Shown here piece by piece: positions 1-11,200 of a DNA stretch of 64,000 nucleotides. This stretch comes from Auanema rhodensis (taxonomy: Eukaryota; Nematoda; Chromadorea; Rhabditida; Rhabditidae): positions 21,324,501-21,388,500 of the forward strand of contig OZ059896.1 in assembly GCA_964057225.1 (NCBI GenBank). The letters run 5' to 3'. The position numbers were made by a program, and so were the translations under genes. Each line of letters opens with the position of its first letter. Position 1 is the stretch's first letter. Under the pieces are notes generated by a model. It saw nothing but the letters and a program-made list of their open reading frames with translations, was not told where the DNA came from and did no database searches.

Positions 1-702
1 TGTACACTCAACATTGCTTCCAAAAACATTTTGACAAAAATTTTTTCGAAAAATTTCAAAATAATTCAGCAAAAAGTAGATGTTTTTAGATTCCTTTTTT
101 CAAGGCAAAGACGATGGACAATGTTATTCAACAAAAAAATTAATTCTTCAGGGTGAAAATCGAGGATATAAGTGTGAACTTATATCAGTTGATATCTCGG
201 TGCATTTTTAAGCTAGCGCAAATCTGATAACACAGATCGACGCAGCTTGAAAATCCGCATCGAATGTACTATACTACATTGAGAAACGCTTAATACAAAA
301 AATAGTTATGATCGTTTGAAAAATGATGCATTAGTGTATGTTGAGTTTCCATGTACACTCAACATTGCTTCCAAAAACATTTTGACAAAAATTTTTTCGA
401 AAAATTTCAGAATAATTTAGCAAAAAGTAGATGTTTTTAGATTCCTTTTTTCAAGGCAAAGACGATGGACAATGTTATTCAACAAAAAAACTTATTCTTC
501 AGGGTGAAAATCGAGGATATAAGTGTGCACTTATATCAGTTGATATCTCGGTGCATTTTTAAGCTAGCGCAAATCTGATAACACAGATCGACGCAGCTTA
601 AAAATCCGCATCGAATGCACTATACTACATTGAGAAACGCTTAATACAAAAAATAGTTATGATCGTTTGAAAAATGATGCATTAGTGTATGTTGAGTTTC
701 CA
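1..702 (+). repeat. Monomers 1-2, left edge of the window
   Basis: Monomer 1 carries the cttgaaaa plus gaatgtac haplotype. Monomer 2 carries cagaataatt near offset 57 and an aaaacttattc variant near offset 138. The same pair in the same order occurs as monomers 9-10 (2809-3510) and 25-26 (8425-9126). Monomer 3 then differs from monomers 11 and 27, so similarity breaks near 703. These two monomers are therefore the right end of another copy of the block whose remainder lies left of the window. Confidence 0.75.
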
Positions 703-3700
703 TGTACACTCAACATTGCTTCCAAAAACATTTTGACAAAAATTTTTTCGAAAAATTTCAAAATAATTTAGCAAAAAGTAGATGTTTTTAGATTCCTTTT
801 TTCAAGGCAAAGACGATGAACAATGTTATTCAACGAAAAAATTAATTCTTCAGGGTGAAAATCGAGGATATAAGTGTGAACTTATATCAGTTGATATCTC
901 GGTGCATTTTTAAGCTAGCGCAAATCTGATAACACAGATCGACGCAGCTTAAAAATCCGCATCGAATGCACTATACTACTTTGAGAAACGCTTAATACAA
1001 AAAATAGTTATGATCGTTTGAAAAATGATGCATTAGTGTATGTTGAGTTTCCATGTACACTCAACATTGCTTCCAAAAACATTTTGACAAAAATTTTTTC
1101 GAAAAATTTCAAAATAATTTAGCAAAAAGTAGATGTTTTTAGATTCCTTTTTTCAAGGCAAAGACGATGAACAATGTTATTCAACGAAAAAATTAATTCT
1201 TCAGGGTGAAAATCGAGGATATAAGTGTGAACTTATATCAGTTGATATCTCGGTGCATTTTTAAGCTAGCGCAAATCTGATAACACAGATCGACGCAGCT
1301 TAAAAATCCGCATCGAATGCACTATACTACTTTGAGAAACGCTTAATACAAAAAATAGTTATGATCGTTTGAAAAATGATGCATTAGTGTATGTTGAGTT
1401 TCCATGTACACTCAACATTGCTTCCAAAAACATTTTGACAAAAATTTTTTCGAAAAATTTCAAAATAATTTAGCAAAAAGTAGATGTTTTTAGATTCCTT
1501 TTTTCAAGGCAAAGACGATGAACAATGTTATTCAACGAAAAAATTAATTCTTCAGGGTGAAAATCGAGGATATAAGTGTGAACTTATATCAGTTGATATC
1601 TCGGTGCATTTTTAAGCTAGCGCAAATCTGATAACACAGATCGACGCAGCTTAAAAATCCGCATCGAATGCACTATACTACTTTGAGAAACGCTTGATAC
1701 AAAAATTAGTTATGATCGTTTGAAAAATGATGCATTAGTGTATGTTGAGTTTCCATGTACACTCAACATTGCTTCCAAAAACATTTTGACAAAAATTTTT
1801 TCGAAAAATTTCAAAATAATTTAGCAAAAAGTAGATGTTTTTAGATTCCTTTTTTCAAGGCAAAGACGATGAACAATGTTATTCAACGAAAAAATTAATT
1901 CTTCAGGGTGAAAATCGAGGATATAAGTGTGAACTTATATCAGTTGATATCTCGGTGCATTTTTAAGCTAGCGCAAATCTGATAACACAGATCGACGCAG
2001 CTTGAAAATCCGCATCGAATGTACTATACTACATTGAGAAACGCTTAATACAAAAATTAGTTATGATCGTTTGAAAAATGATGCATTAGTGTATGTTGAG
2101 TTTCCATGTACACTCAACATTGCTTCCAAAAACATTTTGACAAAAATTTTTTCGAAAAATTTCAAAATAATTTAGCAAAAAGTAGATGTTTTTAGATTCC
2201 TTTTTTCAAGGCAAAGACGATGGACAATGTTATTCAACGAAAAAATTAATTCTTCAGGGTGAAAATCGAGGATATAAGTGTGAACTTATATCAGTTGATA
2301 TCTCGGTGCATTTTTAAGCTAGCGCAAATCTGATAACACAGATCGACGCAGCTTAAAAATCCGCATCGAATGCACTATACTACTTTGAGAAACGCTTAAT
2401 ACAAAAATTAGTTATGATCGTTTGAAAAATGATGCCTTAGTGTATGTTGAGTTTCCATGTACACTCAACATTGCTTCCAAAAACATTTTGACAAAAATTT
2501 TTTCGAAAAATTTCAAAATAATTTAGCAAAAAGTAGATGTTTTTAGATTCCTTTTTTCAAGGCAAAGACGATGGACAATGTTATTCAACGAAAAAATTAA
2601 TTCTTCAGGGTGAAAATCGAGGATATAAGTGTGAACTTATATCAGTTGATATCTCGGTGCATTTTTAAGCTAGCGCAAATCTGATAACACAGATCGACGC
2701 AGCTTAAAAATCCGCATCGAATGCACTATACTACTTTGAGAAACGCTTAATACAAAAATTAGTTATGATCGTTTGAAAAATGATGCATTAGTGTATGTTG
2801 AGTTTTCATGTACACTCAACATTGCTTCCAAAAACATTTTGACAAAAATTTTTTCGAAAAATTTCAAAATAATTTAGCAAAAAGTAGATGTTTTTAGATT
2901 CCTTTTTTCAAGGCAAAGACGATGGACAATGTTATTCAACGAAAAAATTAATTCTTCAGGGTGAAAATCGAGGATATAAGTGTGAACTTATATCAGTTGA
3001 TATCTCGGTGCATTTTTAAGCTAGCGCAAATCTGATAACACAGATCGACGCAGCTTGAAAATCCGCATCGAATGTACTATACTACATTGAGAAACGCTTA
3101 ATACAAAAAATAGTTATGATCGTTTGAAAAATGATGCATTAGTGTATGTTGAGTTTCCATGTACACTCAACATTGCTTCCAAAAACATTTTGACAAAAAT
3201 TTTTTCGAAAAATTTCAGAATAATTTAGCAAAAAGTAGATGTTTTTAGATTCCTTTTTTCAAGGCAAAGACGATGGACAATGTTATTCAACAAAAAAACT
3301 TATTCTTCAGGGTGAAAATCGAGGATATAAGTGTGCACTTATATCAGTTGATATCTCGGTGCATTTTTAAGCTAGCGCAAATCTGATAACACAGATCGAC
3401 GCAGCTTAAAAATCCGCATCGAATGCACTATACTACATTGAGAAACGCTTAATACAAAAAATAGTTATGATCGTTTGAAAAATGATGCATTAGTGTATGT
3501 TGAGTTTCCATGTACACTCAACATTGCTTCCAAAAACATTTTGACAAAAATTTTTTCGAAAATTTTCAAAATAATTTAGCAAAAAGTAGATGTTTTTAGA
3601 TTCCTTTTTTTAAAGCAAAGACGATGGACGATGTTATTCAACGAAAAAATTAATTCTTCAGGGTGAAAATCGAGGATATAAGTGTGAACTTATATCAGTT

Positions 3701-6669
3701 GATATCTCGGTGCATTTTTAAGCTAGCGCAAATCTGATAACACAGATCGACGCAGCTTAAAAATCCGCATCGAATGCACTATACCACATTGAGAAACGCT
3801 TAATACAAAAATTAGTTATGATCGTTTGAAAAATGATGCATTAGTGTATGTTGAGTTTCCATGTACACTCAACATTGCTTCCAAAAACATTTTGACAAAA
3901 ATTTTTTCGAAAAATTTCAAAATAATTTAGCAAAAAGTAGATGTTTTTAGATTCCTTTTTTTAAGGCAAAGACGATGGACGATGTTATTCAACGAAAAAA
4001 TTAATTCTTCAGGGTGAAAATCGAGGATATAAGTGTGCACTTATATCAGTTGATATCTCGGTGCATTTTTAAGCTAGCGCAAATCTGATAACACAGATCG
4101 ACGCAGCTTCAAAATCCGCATCGAATGCACTATACTACATTGAGAAACGCTTAATACAAAAAATAGTTATGATCGTTTGAAAAATGATGCATTAGTGTAT
4201 GTTGAGTTTCCATGTACACTCAACATTGCTTCCAAAAACATTTTGACAAAAATTTTTTCGAAAATTTTCAAAATAATTTAGCAAAAAGTAGATGTTTTTA
4301 GATTCCTTTTTTCAAGGCAAAGACGATGAACAATGTTATTCAACGAAAAAATCAATTCTTCAGGGTGAAAATCGAGGATATAAGTGTGAACTTATATCAG
4401 TTGATATCTCGGTGCATTTTTAAGCTAGCGCAAATCTGATAACACAGATCGACGCAGCTTGAAAATCCGCATCGAATGTACTATACTACATTGAGAAACG
4501 CTTAATACAAAAATTAGTTATGATCGTTTGAAAAATGATGCCTTAGTGTATGTTGAGTTTCCATGTACACTCAACATTGCTTCCAAAAACATTTTGACAA
4601 AAATTTTTTCGAAAAATTTCAAAATAATTTAGCAAAAAGTAGATGTTTTTAGATTCCTTTTTTCAAGGCAAAGACGATGGACAATGTTATTCAACGAAAA
4701 AATTAATTCTTCAGGGTGAAAATCGAGGGTATAAGTGTGAACTTATATCAGTTGATATCTCGGTGCATTTTTAAGCTAGCGCAAATCTGATAACACAGAT
4801 CGACGCAGCTCAAAAATCCGCATCGAATGCACTATACTACATTGAGAAACGCTTAATACAAAAGTTAGTTATGATCGTTTGAAAATTGATGCATTAGTGT
4901 ATGTTGAGTTTCCATGTACACTCAACATTGCTTCCAAAAACATTTTGACAAAAATTTTTTCGAAAAATTTCAAAATAATTTAGCAAAAAGTAGATGTTTT
5001 TAGATTCCTTTTTTCAAGGCAAAGACGATGGACAATGTTATTCAACAAAAAAATTAATTCTTCAGGGTGAAAATCGAGGATATAAGTGTGCACTTATTTC
5101 AGTTGATATCTCGGTGCATTTTTAAGCTAGCGCAAATCTGATAACACAGATCGACGCAGCTTAAAAATCCGCATCGAATGCACTATACTACATTGAGAAA
5201 CGCTCAATACAAAAATTAGTTATGATCGTTTGAAAAATGATGCCTTAGTGTATGTTGAGTTTCCATGTACACTCAACATTGCTTCCAAAAACATTTTGAC
5301 AAAAATTTTTTCGAAAAATTTCAAAATAATTTAGCAAAAAGTAGATGTTTTTAGATTCCTTTTTTCAAGGCAAAGACGATGGACAATGTTATTCAACGAA
5401 AAAATTAATTCTTCAGGGTGAAAATCGAGGATATAAGTGTGCACTTATATCAGTTGATATCTTGGTGCATTTTCAAGCTAGCGCAAATCTGTTAACACAG
5501 ATCGACGCAGCTCAAAAATCCGCATCGAATGCACTATACTACATTGAGATTCGCTTAATACAAAAATTAGTTATGATCGTTTGAAAATTGATGCATTAGT
5601 GTATGTTGAGTTTCCATGTACACTCAACATTGCTTCCAAAAACATTTTGACAAAAACTTTTTCGAAAAATTTCAAAATAATTTAGCAAAAAGTAGATGTT
5701 TTTAGATTCCTTTTTTCAAGGCAAAGACGATGGACATTGTTATTCAACGAAAAAATTAATTCTTCAGGGTGAAAATCGAGGATATAAGTGTGAACTTATA
5801 TCAGTTGATATCTCGGTGCATTTTTAAGCTAGCGCAAATCTCATAACACAGATCGACGCAGCTTGAAAATCCGCATCGAATGCACTATACTACATTGAGA
5901 AACGCTTAATACAAAAATTAGTTATGATCGTTTGAAAAATGATGCCTTAGTGTATGTTGAGTTTCCATGTACACTCAACATTGCTTCCAAAAACATTTTG
6001 ACAAAAATTTTTTCGAAACATTTCAAAATAATTTAGCAAAAAGTAGATGTTTTTAGATTCCTTTTTTCAAGGCAAAGACGATGGACAATGTTATTCAACG
6101 AAAAAATTAATTCTTCAGGGTGAAAATCGAGGATATAAGTGTGAACTTATATCAGTTGATATCTCGGTGCATTTTTAAGCTAGCGCAAATCTGATAACAC
6201 AGATCGACGCAGCTTAAAAATCCGCATCGAATGCACTTTACTACATTGAGAAACGCTTAATACAAAAATTAGTTATGATCGTTTGAAAAATGATGCATTA
6301 GTGTATGTTGAGTTTCCATGTACACTCAACATTGCTTCCAAAAACATTTTGACAAAAATTTTTTCGAAAAATTTCAAAATAATTTAGCAAAAAGTAGATG
6401 TTTTTAGATTCCTTTTTTCAAGGCAAAGACGATGGACAATGTTATTCAACGAAAAAATTAATTCTTCAGGGTGAAAATCGAGGATATAATTGTGAACTTA
6501 TATCAGTTGATATCTCGGTGCATTTTTAAGCTAGCGCAAATCTGATAACACAGATCGACGCAGCTTAAAAATCCGCATCGAATGCACTATACCACATTGA
6601 GAAACGCTTAATACAAAAATTAGTTATGATCGTTTGAAAATTGATGCATTAGTGTATGTTGAGTTTCCA
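703..6669 (+). repeat. Higher-order block A, copy 1 (monomers 3-19, 17 units)
   Basis: Seventeen monomers in a recognisable order. Three to four gatgaacaa monomers come first (3-6), then ggacaatg types (7-9), the cagaata monomer (10), the gacgatg types (11-12), a caattc type (13), the gagggtata monomer (14), a gctcaatac type (15), the open-frame monomer (16), a ctcataac type (17), a gaaacattt type (18) and the tataattgtg monomer (19). The order recurs immediately downstream at 6670-12285, so the two blocks form a tandem duplication. Monomer 8 (2458-2808), marked by gagttttcatg at its end, has no partner in the second copy. Confidence 0.85.
5345..5584 (+). other. 79-codon open frame inside monomer 16, probably non-coding
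   Basis: The frame runs from ATG at offset 80 to TGA at offset 317-319. It is open because codons 8, 44 and 57 are all CAA (Q), whereas almost every other monomer has TAA or TGA at one or more of these. It is preceded directly by in-frame TAG, and upstream by in-frame TAA and TGA, and the context around ATG (T at -3, T at +4) is weak. The product would be about 9 kDa, with Cys15 and Cys32, no obvious signal peptide, and a C-terminal part (about residues 44-79) that could form an amphipathic helix. I recognise no family. Residue 50 is Leu here and Ile in the other three copies; residue 69 is Ile. A chance open state of a satellite monomer is the simplest reading. Confidence 0.3.
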
Positions 6670-8114
6670 TGTACACTCTACATTGCTTCCAAAAACATTT
6701 TGACAAAAATTTTTTCGAAAAATTTCAAAATAATTTAGCAAAAAGTAGATGTTTTTAGATTCCTTTTTTCAAGGCAAAGACGATGAACAATGTTATTCAA
6801 CGAAAAAATTAATTCTTCAGGGTGAAAATCGAGGATATAAGTGTGAACTTATATCAGTTGATATCTCGGTGCATTTTTAAGCTAGCGCAAATCTGATAAC
6901 ACAGATCGACGCAGCTTAAAAATCCGCATCGAATGCACTATACTACTTTGAGAAACGCTTAATACAAAAAATAGTTATGATCGTTTGAAAAATGATGCAT
7001 TAGTGTATGTTGAGTTTCCATGTACACTCAACATTGCTTCCAAAAACATTTTGACAAAAATTTTTTCGAAAAATTTCAAAATAATTTAGCAAAAAGTAGA
7101 TGTTTTTAGATTCCTTTTTTCAAGGCAAAGACGATGAACAATGTTATTCAACGAAAAAATTAATTCTTCAGGGTGAAAATCGAGGATATAAGTGTGAACT
7201 TATATCAGTTGATATCTCGGTGCATTTTTAAGCTAGCGCAAATCTGATAACACAGATCGACGCAGCTTAAAAATCCGCATCGAATGCACTATACTACTTT
7301 GAGAAACGCTTAATACAAAAAATAGTTATGATCGTTTGAAAAATGATGCATTAGTGTATGTTGAGTTTCCATGTACACTCAACATTGCTTCCAAAAACAT
7401 TTTGACAAAAATTTTTTCGAAAAATTTCAAAATAATTTAGCAAAAAGTAGATGTTTTTAGATTCCTTTTTTCAAGGCAAAGACGATGAACAATGTTATTC
7501 AACGAAAAAATTAATTCTTCAGGGTGAAAATCGAGGATATAAGTGTGAACTTATATCAGTTGATATCTCGGTGCATTTTTAAGCTAGCGCAAATCTGATA
7601 ACACAGATCGACGCAGCTTAAAAATCCGCATCGAATGCACTATACTACTTTGAGAAACGCTTAATACAAAAATTAGTTATGATCGTTTGAAAAATGATGC
7701 ATTAGTGTATGTTGAGTTTCCATGTACACTCAACATTGCTTCCAAAAACATTTTGACAAAAATTTTTTCGAAAAATTTCAAAATAATTTAGCAAAAAGTA
7801 GATGTTTTTAGATTCCTTTTTTCAAGGCAAAGACGATGAACAATGTTATTCAACGAAAAAATTAATTCTTCAGGGTGAAAATCGAGGATATAAGTGTGAA
7901 CTTATATCAGTTGATATCTCGGTGCATTTTTAAGCTAGCGCAAATCTGATAACACAGATCGACGCAGCTTGAAAATCCGCATCGAATGTACTATACTACA
8001 TTGAGAAACGCTTAATACAAAAATTAGTTATGATCGTTTGAAAAATGATGCATTAGTGTATGTTGAGTTTCCATGTACACTCAACATTGCTTCCAAAAAC
8101 ATTTTGACAAAAAT

Positions 8115-8126
8115 TTTTTCGAAAAA
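8115..8126. repeat. 12-bp palindrome in the A/T tract (example)
   Basis: tttttcgaaaaa is a perfect palindrome at offsets 42-53, flanked by further A and T runs. It lies in the AT-rich first 100 bp of the monomer. The tract is the main site of length and base change between monomers (aaaaacttttt, aaaagtttttt, aaaattttttt, gaaaattttc), as expected for a slippage-prone run. Confidence 0.8.
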
Positions 8127-8192
8127 TTTCAAAATAATTTAGCAAAAAGTAGATGTTTTTAGATTCCTTTTTTCAAGGCAAAGACGATGGAC

Positions 8193-8209
8193 AATGTTAT
8201 TCAACGAAA
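8193..8209 (-). other. Weak CENP-B-box-like site (example, offsets 120-136)
   Basis: On the minus strand the 17 bases begin tttcgttg, matching the first eight positions of the mammalian CENP-B box (YTTCGTTGG...), and about 10 of 17 positions agree overall. The essential CGGG part is absent (it reads acat). In monomers with caacaaaaa in place of caacgaaaa the CpG is also lost. I list it as a resemblance only. Confidence 0.15.
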
Positions 8210-8410
8210 AAATTAATTCTTCAGGGTGAAAATCGAGGATATAAGTGTGAACTTATATCAGTTGATATCTCGGTGCATTTTTAAGCTAGCGCAAATCTGA
8301 TAACACAGATCGACGCAGCTTAAAAATCCGCATCGAATGCACTATACTACTTTGAGAAACGCTTAATACAAAAATTAGTTATGATCGTTTGAAAAATGAT
8401 GCCTTAGTGT

Positions 8411-8438
8411 ATGTTGAGTTTCCATGTACACTCAACAT
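8411..8438. repeat. Inverted repeat at the monomer boundary (example)
   Basis: Left arm atgttgagt (8411-8419, offsets 338-346) and right arm actcaacat (8430-8438, offsets 6-14 of the next monomer) are perfect 9-bp complements around a 10-nt spacer, ttccatgtac. It recurs at almost every monomer boundary. It is weakened where gtatgttgag becomes gtattttgag (19991, 21044, 22097 and others) and at the ctctacattg monomers (6670 and 12286). A cruciform or protein-binding dyad is possible; no function is shown. Confidence 0.75.
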
Positions 8439-10960
8439 TGCTTCCAAAAACATTTTGACAAAAATTTTTTCGAAAAATTTCAAAATAATTTAGCAAAAAG
8501 TAGATGTTTTTAGATTCCTTTTTTCAAGGCAAAGACGATGGACAATGTTATTCAACGAAAAAATTAATTCTTCAGGGTGAAAATCGAGGATATAAGTGTG
8601 AACTTATATCAGTTGATATCTCGGTGCATTTTTAAGCTAGCGCAAATCTGATAACACAGATCGACGCAGCTTGAAAATCCGCATCGAATGTACTATACTA
8701 CATTGAGAAACGCTTAATACAAAAAATAGTTATGATCGTTTGAAAAATGATGCATTAGTGTATGTTGAGTTTCCATGTACACTCAACATTGCTTCCAAAA
8801 ACATTTTGACAAAAATTTTTTCGAAAAATTTCAGAATAATTTAGCAAAAAGTAGATGTTTTTAGATTCCTTTTTTCAAGGTAAAGACGATGGACAATGTT
8901 ATTCAACAAAAAAACTTATTCTTCAGGGTGAAAATCGAGGATATAAGTGTGCACTTATATCAGTTGATATCTCGGTGCATTTTTAAGCTAGCGCAAATCT
9001 GATAACACAGATCGACGCAGCTTAAAAATCCGCATCGAATGCACTATACTACATTGAGAAACGCTTAATACAAAAAATAGTTATGATCGTTTGAAAAATG
9101 ATGCATTAGTGTATGTTGAGTTTCCATGTACACTCAACATTGCTTCCAAAAACATTTTGACAAAAATTTTTTCGAAAATTTTCAAAATAATTTAGCAAAA
9201 AGTAGATGTTTTTAGATTCCTTTTTTTAAAGCAAAGACGATGGACGATGTTATTCAACGAAAAAATTAATTCTTCAGGGTGAAAATCGAGGATATAAGTG
9301 TGAACTTATATCAGTTGATATCTCGGTGCATTTTTAAGCTAGCGCAAATCTGATAACACAGATCGACGCAGCTTAAAAATCCGCATCGAATGCACTATAC
9401 CACATTGAGAAACGCTTAATACAAAAATTAGTTATGATCGTTTGAAAAATGATGCATTAGTGTATGTTGAGTTTCCATGTACACTCAACATTGCTTCCAA
9501 AAACATTTTGACAAAAATTTTTTCGAAAAATTTCAAAATAATTTAGCAAAAAGTAGATGTTTTTAGATTCCTTTTTTTAAGGCAAAGACGATGGACGATG
9601 TTATTCAACGAAAAAATTAATTCTTCAGGGTGAAAATCGAGGATATAAGTGTGCACTTATATCAGTTGATATCTCGGTGCATTTTTAAGCTAGCGCAAAT
9701 CTGATAACACAGATCGACGCAGCTTCAAAATCCGCATCGAATGCACTATACTACATTGAGAAACGCTTAATACAAAAAATAGTTATGATCGTTTGAAAAA
9801 TGATGCATTAGTGTATGTTGAGTTTCCATGTACACTCAACATTGCTTCCAAAAACATTTTGACAAAAATTTTTTCGAAAATTTTCAAAATAATTTAGCAA
9901 AAAGTAGATGTTTTTAGATTCCTTTTTTCAAGGCAAAGACGATGAACAATGTTATTCAACGAAAAAATCAATTCTTCAGGGTGAAAATCGAGGATATAAG
10001 TGTGAACTTATATCAGTTGATATCTCGGTGCATTTTTAAGCTAGCGCAAATCTGATAACACAGATCGACGCAGCTTGAAAATCCGCATCGAATGTACTAT
10101 ACTACATTGAGAAACGCTTAATACAAAAATTAGTTATGATCGTTTGAAAAATGATGCCTTAGTGTATGTTGAGTTTCCATGTACACTCAACATTGCTTCC
10201 AAAAACATTTTGACAAAAATTTTTTCGAAAAATTTCAAAATAATTTAGCAAAAAGTAGATGTTTTTAGATTCCTTTTTTCAAGGCAAAGACGATGGACAA
10301 TGTTATTCAACGAAAAAATTAATTCTTCAGGGTGAAAATCGAGGGTATAAGTGTGAACTTATATCAGTTGATATCTCGGTGCATTTTTAAGCTAGCGCAA
10401 ATCTGATAACACAGATCGACGCAGCTCAAAAATCCGCATCGAATGCACTATACTACATTGAGAAACGCTTAATACAAAAGTTAGTTATGATCGTTTGAAA
10501 ATTGATGCATTAGTGTATGTTGAGTTTCCATGTACACTCAACATTGCTTCCAAAAACATTTTGACAAAAATTTTTTCGAAAAATTTCAAAATAATTTAGC
10601 AAAAAGTAGATGTTTTTAGATTCCTTTTTTCAAGGCAAAGACGATGGACAATGTTATTCAACAAAAAAATTAATTCTTCAGGGTGAAAATCGAGGATATA
10701 AGTGTGCACTTATTTCAGTTGATATCTCGGTGCATTTTTAAGCTAGCGCAAATCTGATAACACAGATCGACGCAGCTTAAAAATCCGCATCGAATGCACT
10801 ATACTACATTGAGAAACGCTCAATACAAAAATTAGTTATGATCGTTTGAAAAATGATGCCTTAGTGTATGTTGAGTTTCCATGTACACTCAACATTGCTT
10901 CCAAAAACATTTTGACAAAAATTTTTTCGAAAAATTTCAAAATAATTTAGCAAAAAGTAG

Positions 10961-11200
10961 ATGTTTTTAGATTCCTTTTTTCAAGGCAAAGACGATGGAC
11001 AATGTTATTCAACGAAAAAATTAATTCTTCAGGGTGAAAATCGAGGATATAAGTGTGCACTTATATCAGTTGATATCTTGGTGCATTTTCAAGCTAGCGC
11101 AAATCTGATAACACAGATCGACGCAGCTCAAAAATCCGCATCGAATGCACTATACTACATTGAGATTCGCTTAATACAAAAATTAGTTATGATCGTTTGA
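10961..11200 (+). other. 79-codon open frame inside monomer 32, probably non-coding
   Basis: This is the copy of the 5345 frame in block A copy 2, exactly 5,616 bp downstream. It keeps Gln at codons 8, 44 and 57 and Ile at 69, and has Ile instead of Leu at residue 50. It has no intron signs, poly(A) context or flanking unique DNA. Its survival is explained by the 16-monomer duplication and need not mean selection. Confidence 0.3.
11046..11067. repeat. 22-bp dyad with polymorphic centre (example)
   Basis: Arms gatataagtg and cacttatatc are perfect 10-bp complements around a 2-nt tg centre at offsets 165-186. The dyad is perfect only in monomers with C at offset 177; the commoner A leaves one mismatch in each arm pair. 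A second small dyad, atatca-gt-tgatat, overlaps its right arm. The position is constant in every monomer. Confidence 0.75.

Larger units (their letters stand above)
8074..8424 (+). repeat. Representative satellite monomer (monomer 24)
   Basis: This copy is close to the common form and serves as the coordinate reference for offsets 1-351. Offsets 1-100 are very AT-rich (23 G or C by hand count) and contain A-runs at 22-26, 36-40, 49-53 and 71-75. Offsets 101-351 are about 35% GC. The total is 111 G+C in 351, about 32%. Landmarks are the palindrome centred on ttcgaa at offsets 42-53, an ATG at 80, the dyad at 165-186, gctagc at 212-217, two gatc sites (235-238 and 310-313) and the left arm of the boundary hairpin at 338-346. 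The two halves of the monomer (1-175 and 176-351) show no obvious similarity, so 351 bp appears to be the true basic unit. Confidence 0.9.

Noticed and set aside
1484-1614. 43-codon frame from the offset-80 ATG to TAA at offset 209 present in many monomers
   Set aside because: It is short, has weak start context, is broken at codon 8 in all ttaagg monomers, and is explained by monomer copying; not listed as a gene.
8193-8209. True CENP-B box
   Set aside because: The CGGG core half is missing and only about 10 of 17 positions agree.
11056-11064. TATA-like and other promoter motifs (tataag, cttata) in each monomer
   Set aside because: They are part of the dyad and of an AT-rich repeat; nothing downstream suggests a transcription unit.
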